Source: Nocardia sp. XZ_19_385
GTDB taxonomy: Bacteria; Actinomycetota; Actinomycetes; Mycobacteriales; Mycobacteriaceae
Assembly (NCBI RefSeq): GCF_015355755.1
Contig: NZ_JACVEE010000002.1
Span: 1,736,001 to 1,800,000 of the forward strand
Reading direction: 5' to 3'
DNA: 64,000 nucleotides
Below, piece after piece: positions 1-9,211 of the stretch. Under the pieces are notes generated by a model. It searched no databases. It saw nothing but the letters and a program-made list of their open reading frames with translations, and had not been told where the DNA came from. How positions within the stretch are numbered: the first letter of the stretch is position 1; each line of letters opens with the position of its first letter. The translations under genes were made by a program, and so were the position numbers.

Positions 1-606
1 AAGGACATCGAGGCGCAGGGCTGGATCGCCCCGGCCGACTGCGTGGAGGTGCGGGTCACCCTCACCGACGCCGAGCGGATGTCCTATGCGACCGCCGAGC
101 CCGAGGAACGCTACAAGCTGTGTTCTACGGCACGTACGAAGATCCCGGTGGTGCAGTCGATTCTGGCCAAGCACCCGGGCGCGCCGACGCTGGTGATCGG
201 CGCCTACCTCGATCAGCTGGACGAATTGGGCGCCGCGCTGAACGCGCCGGTGATCCAGGGATCGACGAAAACCAAAGAGCGCGAAGAACTTTTCGAGGCG
301 TTCCGGCAGGGTGAGATCCCGGTTCTGGTGGTCAGCAAGGTCGCGAACTTCTCCATCGATCTCCCGGAAGCCTCTGTGGCAGTGCAGGTTTCGGGCACAT
401 TTGGCTCCCGCCAGGAGGAGGCGCAACGGCTCGGCCGGCTGCTGCGGCCGAAACACGATGGTGGCCAAGCCCACTTCTATTCGGTCGTCGCGCGTGACAC
501 GCTGGACGCCGAATATGCCGCGCATCGGCAGCGTTTCTTGGCGGAACAGGGGTATGCCTATCGCATAACGGATGCCGACGACTTGCTGGGGCCGGCCATC
601 GGATAA
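1..606 (+). CDS. DNA repair helicase XPB, C-terminal part (5' end outside window)
   Basis: The reading frame is open from the first base, so only the C-terminal ~200 residues are present. This is the second RecA-like lobe of a superfamily 2 helicase of the XPB/Ssl2 type found in actinobacteria (Rv0861c, ercc3, in M. tuberculosis). Visible signs are a nucleotide-release strand (TLVIGAYLDQLDEL), a VVSKVANFSIDLPEA segment, and motif VI as QRLGRLLRPK, the Q-x-x-GR-x-x-R arginine-finger pattern. ATP-driven 3'-5' unwinding in repair is the family role. The mycobacterial partner gene (helicase-associated protein) is at 5041-7329 on the other strand, separated by five other genes, so the pair has been split or inverted here. 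Confidence 0.93.
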   Translation, partial: KDIEAQGWIAPADCVEVRVTLTDAERMSYATAEPEERYKLCSTARTKIPVVQSILAKHPGAPTLVIGAYLDQLDELGAALNAPVIQGSTKTKEREELFEAFRQGEIPVLVVSKVANFSIDLPEASVAVQVSGTFGSRQEEAQRLGRLLRPKHDGGQAHFYSVVARDTLDAEYAAHRQRFLAEQGYAYRITDADDLLGPAIG

Positions 607-646
607 GCGGAGGAATTCTCTCCGCTACGTGTGCTAGGAAGAATAC

Positions 647-1315
647 GTGCGACGCTTCGAATTCCCGGTGGACCACAGGCACGCCCATGCGGTGAACGAA
701 GTCCTCGCCGACGTGCGCCGCCTGCGGGTTTTGGCGATCGCCGGCGCGCTCGTCGCCGGGCTGATCGCCGCCTACCTGATCTGGCTGGGCAACGCCTGGT
801 CCTACCTCCTGGCCATCGCGTTCGTGCTGGGCGCGGTGGTAGCCCTCTGGGTGACGGTCTGGGCCCCACGCCGGTTCAGCATCGACAAGCTCTACGCCAC
901 CGGGGAACTCGTGCCCGCGGTGGTCTCGGAGACGCACCCGGGCGGCGTGGTACTGCTCGCCCTGGTCGACGTCGCCAAACCCACCGCCGCCGACCCGCTC
1001 TACGCACTGGTGATTCGCAAGGTCCGCGACCTGCCCGGCCACGAGAAGCGCGCCGGAGAGCGGGTGCCGTCGGTCGCGGTGCGCAGCGAGCGAGCACCCC
1101 GCCAGGTGGGGGAGCGGTGGCAAACGGTGCACCCGATGCCGATCGCCTGGGGCACCACCGACGGCGCGGTCATCGACCGCGCCCGCGCCGCCATCAGCGA
1201 GACCGAATGGCGTTTGCTCACAAACAATCTCGGCCTCGCGTCCAAGGTGCGCCGCACCTCGAACAAACGCCTGCTGCTCGATCCGCAGCAGCTGCCAGAC
1301 GATTTGGGGAGCTAA
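647..1315 (+). CDS. DUF3239-like membrane protein
   Basis: This 222-residue protein starts at a GTG with AGGAAG six bases upstream. Two adjacent hydrophobic segments (about residues 28-45 and 50-70) form a membrane hairpin. They are followed by a soluble domain of about 150 residues containing GELVPAVVSE, YALVIRKVRDLPGH and PMPIAWGT. The layout resembles the actinobacterial DUF3239 family, whose function is unknown to me. It lies 40 bp after the XPB gene on the same strand and could be cotranscribed. No catalytic motif is apparent. The family assignment is from memory of conserved phrases and is moderately sure. Confidence 0.75.
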   Translation: MRRFEFPVDHRHAHAVNEVLADVRRLRVLAIAGALVAGLIAAYLIWLGNAWSYLLAIAFVLGAVVALWVTVWAPRRFSIDKLYATGELVPAVVSETHPGGVVLLALVDVAKPTAADPLYALVIRKVRDLPGHEKRAGERVPSVAVRSERAPRQVGERWQTVHPMPIAWGTTDGAVIDRARAAISETEWRLLTNNLGLASKVRRTSNKRLLLDPQQLPDDLGS

Positions 1316-1344
1316 GTCCCGACTACCCGGATTAGACTCGATTG

Positions 1345-1983
1345 ATGATTCCGGTCGCAAATCTGCTGGCTTTCTCGGCCGCCGCCTTCATCATCATCGT
1401 CGTGCCGGGCCCCGGTGTGCTCTTCGCGATCGGCCGGGCCCTCGCGCTCGGGCGCCGCGCCGCGATGCTGTCGGTCATCGGACATTCGGTGGGCGTGCTG
1501 GTTTCGCTGCTGCTGGTCGCGATCGGCCTCGGCACCATCCTCACCGCGTCGGCGCTGGCGCTGACCATCGTGAAGTTCACCGGTGCCCTGTACCTGATCT
1601 ACCTGGGCGTCCAGGCGATCCGGGACCGCAAGTCGTTGCGCGACGCCCTGCATGTCGAGGCGCCGTCGGTGCAGGACACCAAGGTCATCCGGCAGGGCAT
1701 CATTGTCGGCCTGACCAATCCGAAGGCCGTCATCTTCTTCTCGGCAGTGTTGCCGCACTTCATCGATCCGGCGGCGGGAGCGTATGTGGTGCAGCTGCTG
1801 ATCCTGGGCGGCATCTTCCTGGCGATCGCGCTGGTGTCCGATAGCGCGTGGGCGCTGGGCGCCGCCGCCGCGCGCGGCTGGTTCGCCCGCTCGCCGCGCC
1901 GGCTGGAAGCGGTCGGCGCGACCGGTGGGGCGATGATCGTGGGGCTCGGCGCGTCGGTGGCGCTCAGCGGCGCGGCCAAGTAA
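1345..1983 (+). CDS. LysE/RhtB family amino-acid exporter
   Basis: This ~212-residue integral membrane protein has the LysE/RhtB layout. An N-terminal helix is followed by the family signature VVPGPGVLFAIGRALALG, then GRRAAMLSVIGHSVGV, a central FTGALYLIYLGVQAIRD segment and the conserved GLTNPKAVIFFSAVLPHFI. Six hydrophobic helices can be counted. The family exports amino acids or related small molecules by proton-coupled transport; the substrate cannot be read from sequence. A TTG at 1342 is directly in front of the ATG at 1345; the ATG is preferred as the stronger start. No ribosome site is obvious. Confidence 0.88.
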   Translation: MIPVANLLAFSAAAFIIIVVPGPGVLFAIGRALALGRRAAMLSVIGHSVGVLVSLLLVAIGLGTILTASALALTIVKFTGALYLIYLGVQAIRDRKSLRDALHVEAPSVQDTKVIRQGIIVGLTNPKAVIFFSAVLPHFIDPAAGAYVVQLLILGGIFLAIALVSDSAWALGAAAARGWFARSPRRLEAVGATGGAMIVGLGASVALSGAAK

Positions 1984-2061
1984 CCGGCTACCATCGCCGC
2001 TGTGCCAATGCTCGCCGGCACGATCCCGAAGTTCAGGTGATCGAGAGAGGCGGTTGGTCGA

Positions 2062-3456
2062 ATGAGGTTGTCCGGCCTGTGTTGTGCGGTCGTCGCCGGG
2101 GTCCTAGTCGTCGCGTCACCGGCTGCGGCGCAACCGGATCCGTTCCTCGGCGCACCGGGCCTGGGTGATCCGTACTACCCGCTCGACGGCAACGGCGGCT
2201 ACGACGTCGGGCATTACGACGTCGCCATCGACTACGACCCGCCGAGCCGGCACCTGATCGGGAATGTGCGCGTCGAAGCGCGCGCCACCCAGGCGCTGCG
2301 CGCGTTCAACCTCGACTTCAGCGGCCCCGACGTGCAGATGGTGACGGTGAACGGCCAGCCCGCCGGCTGGGATCGCAACGGCGAGCACGAATTGACCGTC
2401 ACCCCGTTGCTGCCGTTGCTGCCGGGCCTGCCGTTCGTCGCGATCATCGATTACGCGGGCCCCGCGGTGGACGCGGTGGGCGAGGGCTGGACCATCGCAC
2501 CCAGCGGCGGCGCTTTCGTTGCGGGGGAACCGCATTCGGCCGCCACCTGGTACCCGCTCAACGACACCCCTTTGGACAAGGCCACTTTCGCGCTGCACGC
2601 CACCGTGCCCGCCGAATGGGAGGTGATGTCCAACGGGCGGCGCACCCGCAACGAGGTGCGCGACGGCAAACGCGTCGTCAGCTGGGAATCGAAGCACACC
2701 GTGCTCGGGTATCTGACCACCGTCGCCATCGACAAGTTCAGCTTCCTGGAGCAGCAGCGCGCCGACGGGACGCCGTTGCTCAGTGCGTTCGCGCCCGAGG
2801 CGGAAGGCAACCGGGAGACCGAGCAGCGGCTTCCCGAGATCCTCGATTTCGCCGAAAACCTGTACGGCCCATACCCGTTCGATGCCGCGGGCGGCATCTA
2901 TGTGGATGCCGAACTGGAGTTTTCGCTGGAAACCCAGACCCGCCCGATCTACGCGCCCTGGACCGACCTGCAGACCGTGGTGCACGAGATCGCGCACCAG
3001 TGGTGGGGTGACGCGGTGTCGGTGCGCCAGTGGTCCGATATCTGCCTGAACGAATGCTTCGCCAGCTACACCGCCGACTATCTGTGGCCGGAGCAGAAGG
3101 AAGGCGTCGACGTCGACGCCAAATACCGCGAGACGCTCGCGAAATACCTCGGCAACCCGAAGTTCTGGCAGATCCCGCTCGACAATCCCGGCGCCGGAAG
3201 GGAATTCACCTCGGTCTACTACCGCGGCCCGCTGTTCCTGCACGCGCTGCGCAAGCAGATCGGTGACGAGGTGTTCTTCGGCGCGGTCAAGGAATTCCTG
3301 CACGACCATGCCTACGGCAACGCGTCGATCGCGCAGTTCCGCACGTTCATCCAGTCGAAGTACCACCCCGATCTGACCGGGTTCTTCCACGCCTGGCTCG
3401 ATGTCGAGGAGCCGCCGGCGGACGAGTACCTGTATCCGGGCGCGCTGCGCGTCTAG
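2062..3456 (+). CDS. secreted M1-family zinc metallopeptidase
   Basis: This 464-residue protein starts with a Sec signal peptide (MRLSGLCC then a hydrophobic core and SPAAAQ, cleavage near residue 24). It continues as an M1 aminopeptidase-like protein: a beta-rich N-terminal domain, then HEIAH at residues 308-312 with the third zinc ligand Glu331 in NECFASY, the spacing expected for HEXXH-(18)-E. The usual GAMEN exopeptidase loop is replaced by a segment with LETQTRPIY, as in other secreted actinobacterial members. The large C-terminal ERAP domain of full-length PepN is absent, so this is a compact form. Its TAG stop shares bases with the stop of the convergent gene at 3453. Confidence 0.92.
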   Translation: MRLSGLCCAVVAGVLVVASPAAAQPDPFLGAPGLGDPYYPLDGNGGYDVGHYDVAIDYDPPSRHLIGNVRVEARATQALRAFNLDFSGPDVQMVTVNGQPAGWDRNGEHELTVTPLLPLLPGLPFVAIIDYAGPAVDAVGEGWTIAPSGGAFVAGEPHSAATWYPLNDTPLDKATFALHATVPAEWEVMSNGRRTRNEVRDGKRVVSWESKHTVLGYLTTVAIDKFSFLEQQRADGTPLLSAFAPEAEGNRETEQRLPEILDFAENLYGPYPFDAAGGIYVDAELEFSLETQTRPIYAPWTDLQTVVHEIAHQWWGDAVSVRQWSDICLNECFASYTADYLWPEQKEGVDVDAKYRETLAKYLGNPKFWQIPLDNPGAGREFTSVYYRGPLFLHALRKQIGDEVFFGAVKEFLHDHAYGNASIAQFRTFIQSKYHPDLTGFFHAWLDVEEPPADEYLYPGALRV

Positions 3457-4277
3457 TCGACGCGTTCGCGGGCCCGCTCGACCCAGCGTTCGACCCGGTC
3501 GAGCTGCCGCTGGGCGGACCGAAGTTGTTCCTGCGCAGTGCGTTCGGTGGATTTCGCGAACTGCTTCTCCTGTTCGGCATGCTCGAGGTCCGCGCGCAGC
3601 TGGGCGATCCGCGCTTCGGTATCGGCCAGGCGCTGTGCCGCCTGATCGGTGTCCTCCTGCGCGGAATCCCTTGCTGCCTGGGCTGATTCGAGCGCCTCGA
3701 GGGCGTCGTCGAGCTCCTGTTGCGCGGTTTCGGTGTCGGGCTCGGGCGCCTTCTTCTTGGCGCCTTTGTGCTCGGTGCCGCCGACCGAGACCAGCGCTGG
3801 ACTCTCCGGCCCGAATCCGTCGTAGGTGGCGGCGGTCGCCAGCGTCCCGGTGTGCACCCGCTCGGCCACTTCGTCGTCGGCGAGCGCCGCGGTCAGGGTC
3901 TGACCCACCTCCCGCAGCACCGACTCGCTGGCGGGGTGCCCGTGCTCGGCGGCCAGTGCTGCGGCCTGCTTGGCCAGGGCGTTGACGACTTGCTGCCGTT
4001 GCGTGGTGAGCGCCCGCAGCTGTTCGCCGGACAGTTCCCGCTGCGCCGACCGCAGTGCCGCGCCGAGTTGCAGCAGGGCGTCCACGTCCTTCGGCGCCGA
4101 GCGGGCCAGCAGGTTCACCGTCCAAGCGGTGACCGTGGGTTTCCGTAGCTTGCCGATAGCCGTGGCCAGCGCCTTGTCTCCGGCGTCCTTGGCCGCCTTG
4201 ACCTGCTCCGTCCGCGCCGCTACGAACTCCGCGGGATCCAGCCCGTACAAGTCGCGGGCAACGTCGTCGACCGTCAT
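3453..4277 (-). CDS. actinobacterial coiled-coil protein of unknown function
   Basis: The frame could begin further upstream, but the natural start is the ATG at 4277 (protein MTVDDVARDLYGLDPAEF), giving 274 residues. The first ~200 residues are mostly alpha-helical and include WTVNLLARSAPKDVDALL. The C-terminal ~90 residues are a strongly charged heptad-like coiled coil rich in E, A, Q and R (from about ETAQQELDDALEAL to WVERARERVD). There is no signal peptide or membrane segment, so a cytoplasmic protein is expected. I do not know a function for the family. It is convergent with the M1 peptidase, with the two TAG stops overlapping in a CTAG palindrome. Confidence 0.8.
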   Translation of the reverse strand: MTVDDVARDLYGLDPAEFVAARTEQVKAAKDAGDKALATAIGKLRKPTVTAWTVNLLARSAPKDVDALLQLGAALRSAQRELSGEQLRALTTQRQQVVNALAKQAAALAAEHGHPASESVLREVGQTLTAALADDEVAERVHTGTLATAATYDGFGPESPALVSVGGTEHKGAKKKAPEPDTETAQQELDDALEALESAQAARDSAQEDTDQAAQRLADTEARIAQLRADLEHAEQEKQFAKSTERTAQEQLRSAQRQLDRVERWVERARERVD

Positions 4278-4327
4278 ACTTTCCAAGCGTAACGACCTGA
4301 GGCCTCGAAACGACAGACTCCGTGAAT

Positions 4328-4353
4328 TGGACAATCGTCCACAAAGTGGACGA
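4328..4353. promoter_or_regulatory. overlapping palindromic operator sites
   Basis: Two palindromes interlock here. TGGACAATCGTCCA lies at 4328-4341, and the perfect 8+3+8 repeat TCGTCCACAAAGTGGACGA lies at 4335-4353. Together they place three alternating GGAC/GTCC half-sites within 26 bp. They lie between the divergent genes starting at 4277 (minus) and 4373 (plus), the usual place for a repressor site. The core resembles the TetR-type palindrome at 18318-18335 (TGGACGATCGTCCA). The binding protein is unknown. Confidence 0.55.
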
Positions 4354-4372
4354 CCTGTGGAAGGCATTGCTA

Positions 4373-4465
4373 GTGAACAATTTTGGACTTCAACTGCTTA
4401 CCAATCTGCCCTCGCGTCTGCTGAGCTTCTCGCTGCTGGGCATGCTCGGTCTGGGCATGCTCTAA
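4373..4465 (+). CDS. possible 30-residue leucine-rich hydrophobic peptide
   Basis: A short frame starts at GTG 4373 with a strong Shine-Dalgarno sequence (GGAAGG, 4359-4364, eight bases before the start) and ends at TAA 4463-4465. The 30-residue product begins VNNFGLQLLTNLP and ends SLLGMLGLGML. It is almost entirely hydrophobic, with one Arg and no acidic residues, so a small membrane-associated peptide is plausible. It lies right after the overlapping palindromes at 4328-4353 and about 95 bp before the lipoprotein gene, and could be a leader peptide or a free-standing small protein. Its length alone cannot exclude chance; the ribosome site and position support it. Confidence 0.45.
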   Translation: MNNFGLQLLTNLPSRLLSFSLLGMLGLGML

Positions 4466-4558
4466 GCGTCGCCGGCAGATGCGGCCACCGCGGGCGTGAC
4501 GGTATCCTCACCGCGTTCACGATCAACCGTGAACAGGTTCGGTGAGAGAGGTTTTTCC

Positions 4559-5044
4559 GTGAGATTCCCAGGCGCCCTCCTGGCGGTGGCCGCAATCGCG
4601 GTCGCGGTGACCGGTTGTTCCGACGATGCGAGCAAATCCGATGTGGCCGGGACCAAAGTCGGTGATTGCATCAACATCACCGACAACGCACCAAACGCCA
4701 GCAAGGGGGAGGCGATCGACTGCTCCGCGCCGAAGGCGGTCTACAAGGTCTTCCAGACCTTCGACAAGGACACCGCGTGTGCCCAGGGATACACCAGGTT
4801 CTCCCAGCCGGCGGCGAACGGCGGTACCGCCTTCATGTGCTTGGCGCCTAATTTCAAGCAGGATTCCTGCTACAACGAGGTCGGTTCCGCGCCGTACAAG
4901 TGGGCCGAATGCGGTTCCAAGGAAGCCACCATCAAGGTGGTGAAGCGCATCGACGGTTCCGCCGATGAGTTCCAGTGCAGCGGCAACTCCAACTTCATCA
5001 CCATCGCGGACCCGAAAACCGTGTTCTGCCTGGGTAAGCCCTAA
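4559..5044 (+). CDS. LppU-like lipoprotein
   Basis: The start chosen is GTG 4559, because AGAGAGG at 4545-4551 is correctly spaced and the product then opens directly with a lipoprotein signal peptide (RFPGALLAV...AVTGC, lipid-modified Cys20). The mature ~140 residues contain further cysteines and segments such as VGDCINIT, AIDCSAPKAVYKVF and FQCSGNSNFITI. This looks like the LppU-type family of mycobacterial and nocardial lipoproteins with a DUF-type fold. No enzyme motif is visible; it should be anchored on the outer face of the membrane. The TAA stop overlaps by four bases with the stop of the convergent gene at 5041. Confidence 0.85.
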   Translation: MRFPGALLAVAAIAVAVTGCSDDASKSDVAGTKVGDCINITDNAPNASKGEAIDCSAPKAVYKVFQTFDKDTACAQGYTRFSQPAANGGTAFMCLAPNFKQDSCYNEVGSAPYKWAECGSKEATIKVVKRIDGSADEFQCSGNSNFITIADPKTVFCLGKP

Positions 5045-7329
5045 GCATCCAGGAGTGCGACCGACGCGATCCGGTGCAGCGTGAAGTGCCGGACCGAGCC
5101 GGTCACCGGGTCGAGCGCGTCGAGCTGACCGTTTCCGACCTTCAGCGGTTCCACCACACGCTGTGACGCCACGCCTTGCGCGTCGACGTATCCGATGTTC
5201 ACCGGCCGCCGCACCCGCGCCGCCAGCTGCAGCAGCGCCAGGGTCGCGGCGGTATTGGTGCGGGTGCCGTCGGCGCGCACCGCCTGACCGGATTTCGCAC
5301 TGGCCGCACGGTCCCCGGCTCGCAATTCCGCGACCAGTAGTTCCAGCTGTTCGGTGCTCGGCGGCGTCGGCCGGTAGGGCGCACGGGCGTTGGGGCGCAC
5401 CGTGATTCGCGCGCCCCGCGGGCGCAGATCGACGATCGTGCCGGAGGAATCCTCACCGGCGGGCGCGAATCCGGCGGCCCGCAATTGTTCGAGCAGCTCG
5501 CCGAGCGGCGCCTGCGCGATGGCCACGGTGGGCGCGATGGCCCGCAACGCCAGCGCGCTCGCCACCGGAGCCGCGAGCACCTGCGCGAGCAGCGCCGGAT
5601 CGTCACTGCGCACAAAGGATTGCGCCATCCCGGCCCGCAACTGACCGTGCCTGCGTGCGACGTCGTCGATCAGATAGGTCAGCGCCTGCGGGATCGGCGT
5701 CCGGGAGTGCGTACTGAACAGGGCATGCAGTTCGGCGGCGGTCATCCCCGCGTCCAGCGCGCGCCGCACCGAAGCCTCACCGATCCGGTAAACCGTTGCC
5801 GCGCCCGCGGATTCGACATCGGCGACGAGCGCGACCCGCTGCTGTAACTCGGGCGTGAGCGGCCCCGGCGCGACGACCGTCAGATCCGCTTGCACCAGAA
5901 CGTAATCCAGCGGCGCGGGCAGCGTGGCTTCCATCTCCGCTTCGGCGTCCGCGGCACTGGTCGCGGTACCGTGCAGCAGCGCCCGGGCCGCCGAGGCCAG
6001 CGCGCCGCGCCCGATGAAACCGAGCTCGGCCGCCTCGCGCAGCGTGTGCTCGACCGCCTCCAGCCGGAAATGCCTGCGCCAGCGCGGTTGCCGCCAGGCA
6101 AGCAGGCGGCCGATGTCGGCGGGTTCGAGCGCGGTGCCGGTCGGGAATTCGGCGAGCAGCGCGAGAATGGTCCGGCGGTCGCGTGGCGCGTTCGGCATGC
6201 GCAGCTCGAAAGACAGTGCGGCCAGAGGCTTGTCGTTGGCGTCGCGCATGCCGATCAGCCACGGCATGCGATCCAGCTCCAGCCAGGCCAGCGCGAGCGC
6301 GGTCCAGCGCCGCGCGGGCGGCGAGTCGAGCCAGCCGTCGGCGGCCGGTGTCGACGCCCAGTAGTCGTCGGCGTTGTCGTAGCCCGGCGCGGGTTCCGGT
6401 AGGCCCTTCCCGACCAGCTTTGCGGCAGCGAGCAATTCGACCAGCAGCCCGGCGCGGGTCTCGTCGACACCGGTCTGCTTGGCGATGCGGCGCAACTCCC
6501 GCACGCCGAGCCCGCCCGCGCGCAAGGCCGGCGCGGGACCCTGACCGAGCGCCTCGAGCACGTCTTCACAGTGCCGCAGTAGCTCGCCGACCTCGCCCGC
6601 CGCGACGGCGTTCACCTCGGCGGGAGTCTGCTTGCGCAGTTCCGGTTTCGGCGGTGTGAGCGCATGGGGATGGGTGACGGGTTCGCGCCGCAGCACCTGG
6701 CCGACGGTGACCGGCAGCTCGACGGTCTCGTCATCGATCCAGTGCAGGAGCCGGCGGCTGAGCAACTGCGGCACCGGACGGTCGGCGGGGGTACCGGGCG
6801 CGGCGTCCTTGGTGCGGCCGAGCGGGCTGGTGGTGGCCAGCTTGTCCAGCAGCGCGCGGGCGGCGTGCGGCAGATCCCGCAGGGCCTCGATCACCTCGGG
6901 TTCGGTGAGCGCGTCCGGGATCTCGGTGGTGGCTCCGATCGGCCACGGCAGCGCTTCGACGGCGGCCGCGACCAGGTGCAGGTCGTCATCGTCGAGCCAG
7001 ACGAGCGCACGGGCCGTCAGCCGCTCCAGCGCCGCGTCCAGCGCGACTTTGGTGACCCGGCCCTTCAGCTGCGCCTGCAACGCCTTACGGCCCAGCGGAG
7101 CCGCCTCGTTCGAGGCCTTGTGCACGGCAAGGGTTTCCACGATCGCGAACTCGAGCGTGTTCAGATCGTCGGTGGCGCGCAGCACCGAGGCCCGCTGTTC
7201 GGCCCGCGCCCCGAGCACCTGCATGGACGACGGCAGCGGCACCGCGAGATCGGGCCGCAACTGCAGCAATGCCACGAGCTGGGCGTCGGACCGGGCACCT
7301 AGCCACCCAGCCAAAGAGGTCGCGCTCAT
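5041..7329 (-). CDS. helicase-associated domain protein (Rv0862c type)
   Basis: This 762-residue protein starts at ATG 7329 (MSATSLAGWLGARSDAQLVALL). It matches the large actinobacterial protein annotated as helicase-associated or helicase C-terminal domain protein, which in M. tuberculosis (Rv0862c) lies next to the XPB helicase. It has winged-helix-like stretches at the N-terminus and around the middle (ELRRIAKQTGVDETRAGLLVELL). A C-terminal domain contains VDAQGVASQRVVEPL and HFTLHRIASVALLDA, reminiscent of a WYL-like beta barrel. There are no Walker motifs, so it is not itself a helicase. A role in XPB-linked repair is inferred only from the mycobacterial neighbourhood. Confidence 0.85.
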   Translation of the reverse strand: MSATSLAGWLGARSDAQLVALLQLRPDLAVPLPSSMQVLGARAEQRASVLRATDDLNTLEFAIVETLAVHKASNEAAPLGRKALQAQLKGRVTKVALDAALERLTARALVWLDDDDLHLVAAAVEALPWPIGATTEIPDALTEPEVIEALRDLPHAARALLDKLATTSPLGRTKDAAPGTPADRPVPQLLSRRLLHWIDDETVELPVTVGQVLRREPVTHPHALTPPKPELRKQTPAEVNAVAAGEVGELLRHCEDVLEALGQGPAPALRAGGLGVRELRRIAKQTGVDETRAGLLVELLAAAKLVGKGLPEPAPGYDNADDYWASTPAADGWLDSPPARRWTALALAWLELDRMPWLIGMRDANDKPLAALSFELRMPNAPRDRRTILALLAEFPTGTALEPADIGRLLAWRQPRWRRHFRLEAVEHTLREAAELGFIGRGALASAARALLHGTATSAADAEAEMEATLPAPLDYVLVQADLTVVAPGPLTPELQQRVALVADVESAGAATVYRIGEASVRRALDAGMTAAELHALFSTHSRTPIPQALTYLIDDVARRHGQLRAGMAQSFVRSDDPALLAQVLAAPVASALALRAIAPTVAIAQAPLGELLEQLRAAGFAPAGEDSSGTIVDLRPRGARITVRPNARAPYRPTPPSTEQLELLVAELRAGDRAASAKSGQAVRADGTRTNTAATLALLQLAARVRRPVNIGYVDAQGVASQRVVEPLKVGNGQLDALDPVTGSVRHFTLHRIASVALLDA

Positions 7330-7521
7330 GCTTATCCGCCTCTCCGCGTCTTCAGGCCAGACCTAGGTGCCACACCGGTCGCGCGGGCGGCCGGCGGTCT
7401 GGCGGCGGGTGCGTTAGCCCGTCCCCGACGAGTTACCCATGTGCTATCGAAATCAGATGTTGCTTTATCGACATTAGCTGTGGGGCCGCAGCGGGACAGG
7501 ACGGGGTAGCCCCGCTAACAT

Positions 7522-7716
7522 GTGGCCGTGGTGAACAAATCGAAGAAACCGTATGTCGACAATGGCTGGCCGAAGCTGGCCGAGGGTGACCACGCGGTCA
7601 CCGAACTGTCGTCGTCCCGCTCCGGTGGGCTTTCGCCGTTCGGCGAGGACACCGAGTTTCCGGTCCCGGCCGAGCAGTTGCCGTACATGCACCCGCACAC
7701 GGTGATCAACCGCTGA
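7522..7716 (+). CDS. small conserved hypothetical protein (Rv0863 position)
   Basis: This 64-residue soluble, acidic protein has no membrane segment. It contains [19 protein letters not shown] and ends [16 protein letters not shown]. Possible starts are GTG at 7522, 7528 and 7531; the first is used. It occupies the position of Rv0863 in the mycobacterial order (between the helicase-associated gene and the rpf region). A dispersed palindrome and a strong terminator follow it. Its function is unknown. Confidence 0.75.
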   Translation: MAVVNKSKKPYVDNGWPKLAEGDHAVTELSSSRSGGLSPFGEDTEFPVPAEQLPYMHPHTVINR

Positions 7717-7754
7717 CTTCCGGGCTGGAAAGGGCCCGCGCCCAGCGCGGGTCT

Positions 7755-7770
7755 CCCGGCGAACGCCGGG
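7755..7770. repeat. REP-like palindrome, copy 1
   Basis: CCCGGCGAACGCCGGG is a 6-bp perfect stem with a short loop, flanked by the trinucleotide context TCT...ACCCA. An identical core with the same right flank (GGGACCCA) recurs at 9648-9663. Such C/G-rich 'CCGGCGAACGCCGG' units are common dispersed intergenic repeats in high-GC bacteria. Both copies here lie just upstream of a factor-independent terminator. Confidence 0.6.
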
Positions 7771-7779
7771 ACCCAGACC

Positions 7780-7821
7780 AAACAAGGCCCCCGCATCGAC
7801 AGTGATGCGGGGGCCTTGTTT
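7780..7821. terminator. bidirectional intrinsic terminator
   Basis: An 18-bp perfect inverted repeat (arms 7780-7797 and 7804-7821, six-base loop GACAGT) begins AAACAAGG and ends CCTTGTTT, so both strands have a T-containing tail. It lies between the convergent small gene (ending 7716) and rpfA (ending 7838) and can serve both. Confidence 0.85.
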
Positions 7822-7837
7822 GCTGACGAACGTCGGG

Positions 7838-8716
<879 letters not shown>

Positions 8717-8775
8717 CTAGAAGCGGATCGCATTGCCCGGTAACGGTCCGATGCCGCCCCGTGACCGCTCCGTTA

Positions 8776-8791
8776 TGTGATCAGGATCACA
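8776..8791. promoter_or_regulatory. CRP/cAMP-receptor-type binding site upstream of rpfA
   Basis: TGTGATCAGGATCACA matches TGTGA-N6-TCACA exactly, the consensus of E. coli CRP and M. tuberculosis Rv3676. It lies 320 bp upstream of the rpfA start, above the structured leader. M. tuberculosis rpfA is a reported Rv3676 target. The rest of the 8582-8823 interval holds a small hairpin (8594-8609) and no recognisable gene. Confidence 0.75.
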
Positions 8792-8823
8792 TCTAGGATT
8801 CGGTAACGAGCGGCTCGGGTAAC

Positions 8824-9093
8824 TCACCTGGCGCGCCGCCCGGACCACAGCGCGTACCCCAGGCCGAGGATGAAACCGAGCGGGGCGAGCATCGCGGCGA
8901 GGTACAGCCAGAGTCCGGGGGAGCCATCGCTGAGGATCGGGATCAGGAAGATGGCGACGACCGCCAGCAACCCGAGCGCGAACAACCCGAGCGCCATGCG
9001 CAGAAACCAGTCGCTGGGCCGGCGCGGAGGTTGTGGTGCGGAAGGGTTCGTCACCGGACGACCGTAAAACTGGTGTGCTCTGGGGGATGCCAC
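8824..9093 (-). CDS. small two-helix membrane protein (Rv0870c position)
   Basis: A GTG start at 9093 gives 89 residues; GTG at 9054 (protein beginning [16 protein letters not shown]) would give 76 and is equally possible. Neither has a clear ribosome site. A proline/arginine-rich N-terminus is followed by two hydrophobic helices (about [20 protein letters not shown] and [20 protein letters not shown]) and a basic tail, WSGRRAR. It lies between rpfA and the divergent cold-shock gene, as Rv0870c does in M. tuberculosis. Function unknown. Confidence 0.75.
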   Translation of the reverse strand: MASPRAHQFYGRPVTNPSAPQPPRRPSDWFLRMALGLFALGLLAVVAIFLIPILSDGSPGLWLYLAAMLAPLGFILGLGYALWSGRRAR

Positions 9094-9211
9094 CGGGGTA
9101 GACTCTGGGGCAATCGCGTCCTGCAGGCTTGTGGGGCGCGTTCTTTTCGCAAGCAGAAAATTTGCTCGGGCCGTTGGGGTTCCGAGTGCCGATGATGAAC
9201 GGGTGAGCGCA

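Noticed and set aside
2116..4380. 754-codon open frame on the minus strand across the M1 peptidase
   Set aside because: It is antisense to clear coding genes, arises from the high GC third positions, and its translation is Arg/Gly/Ala-rich without domain character.
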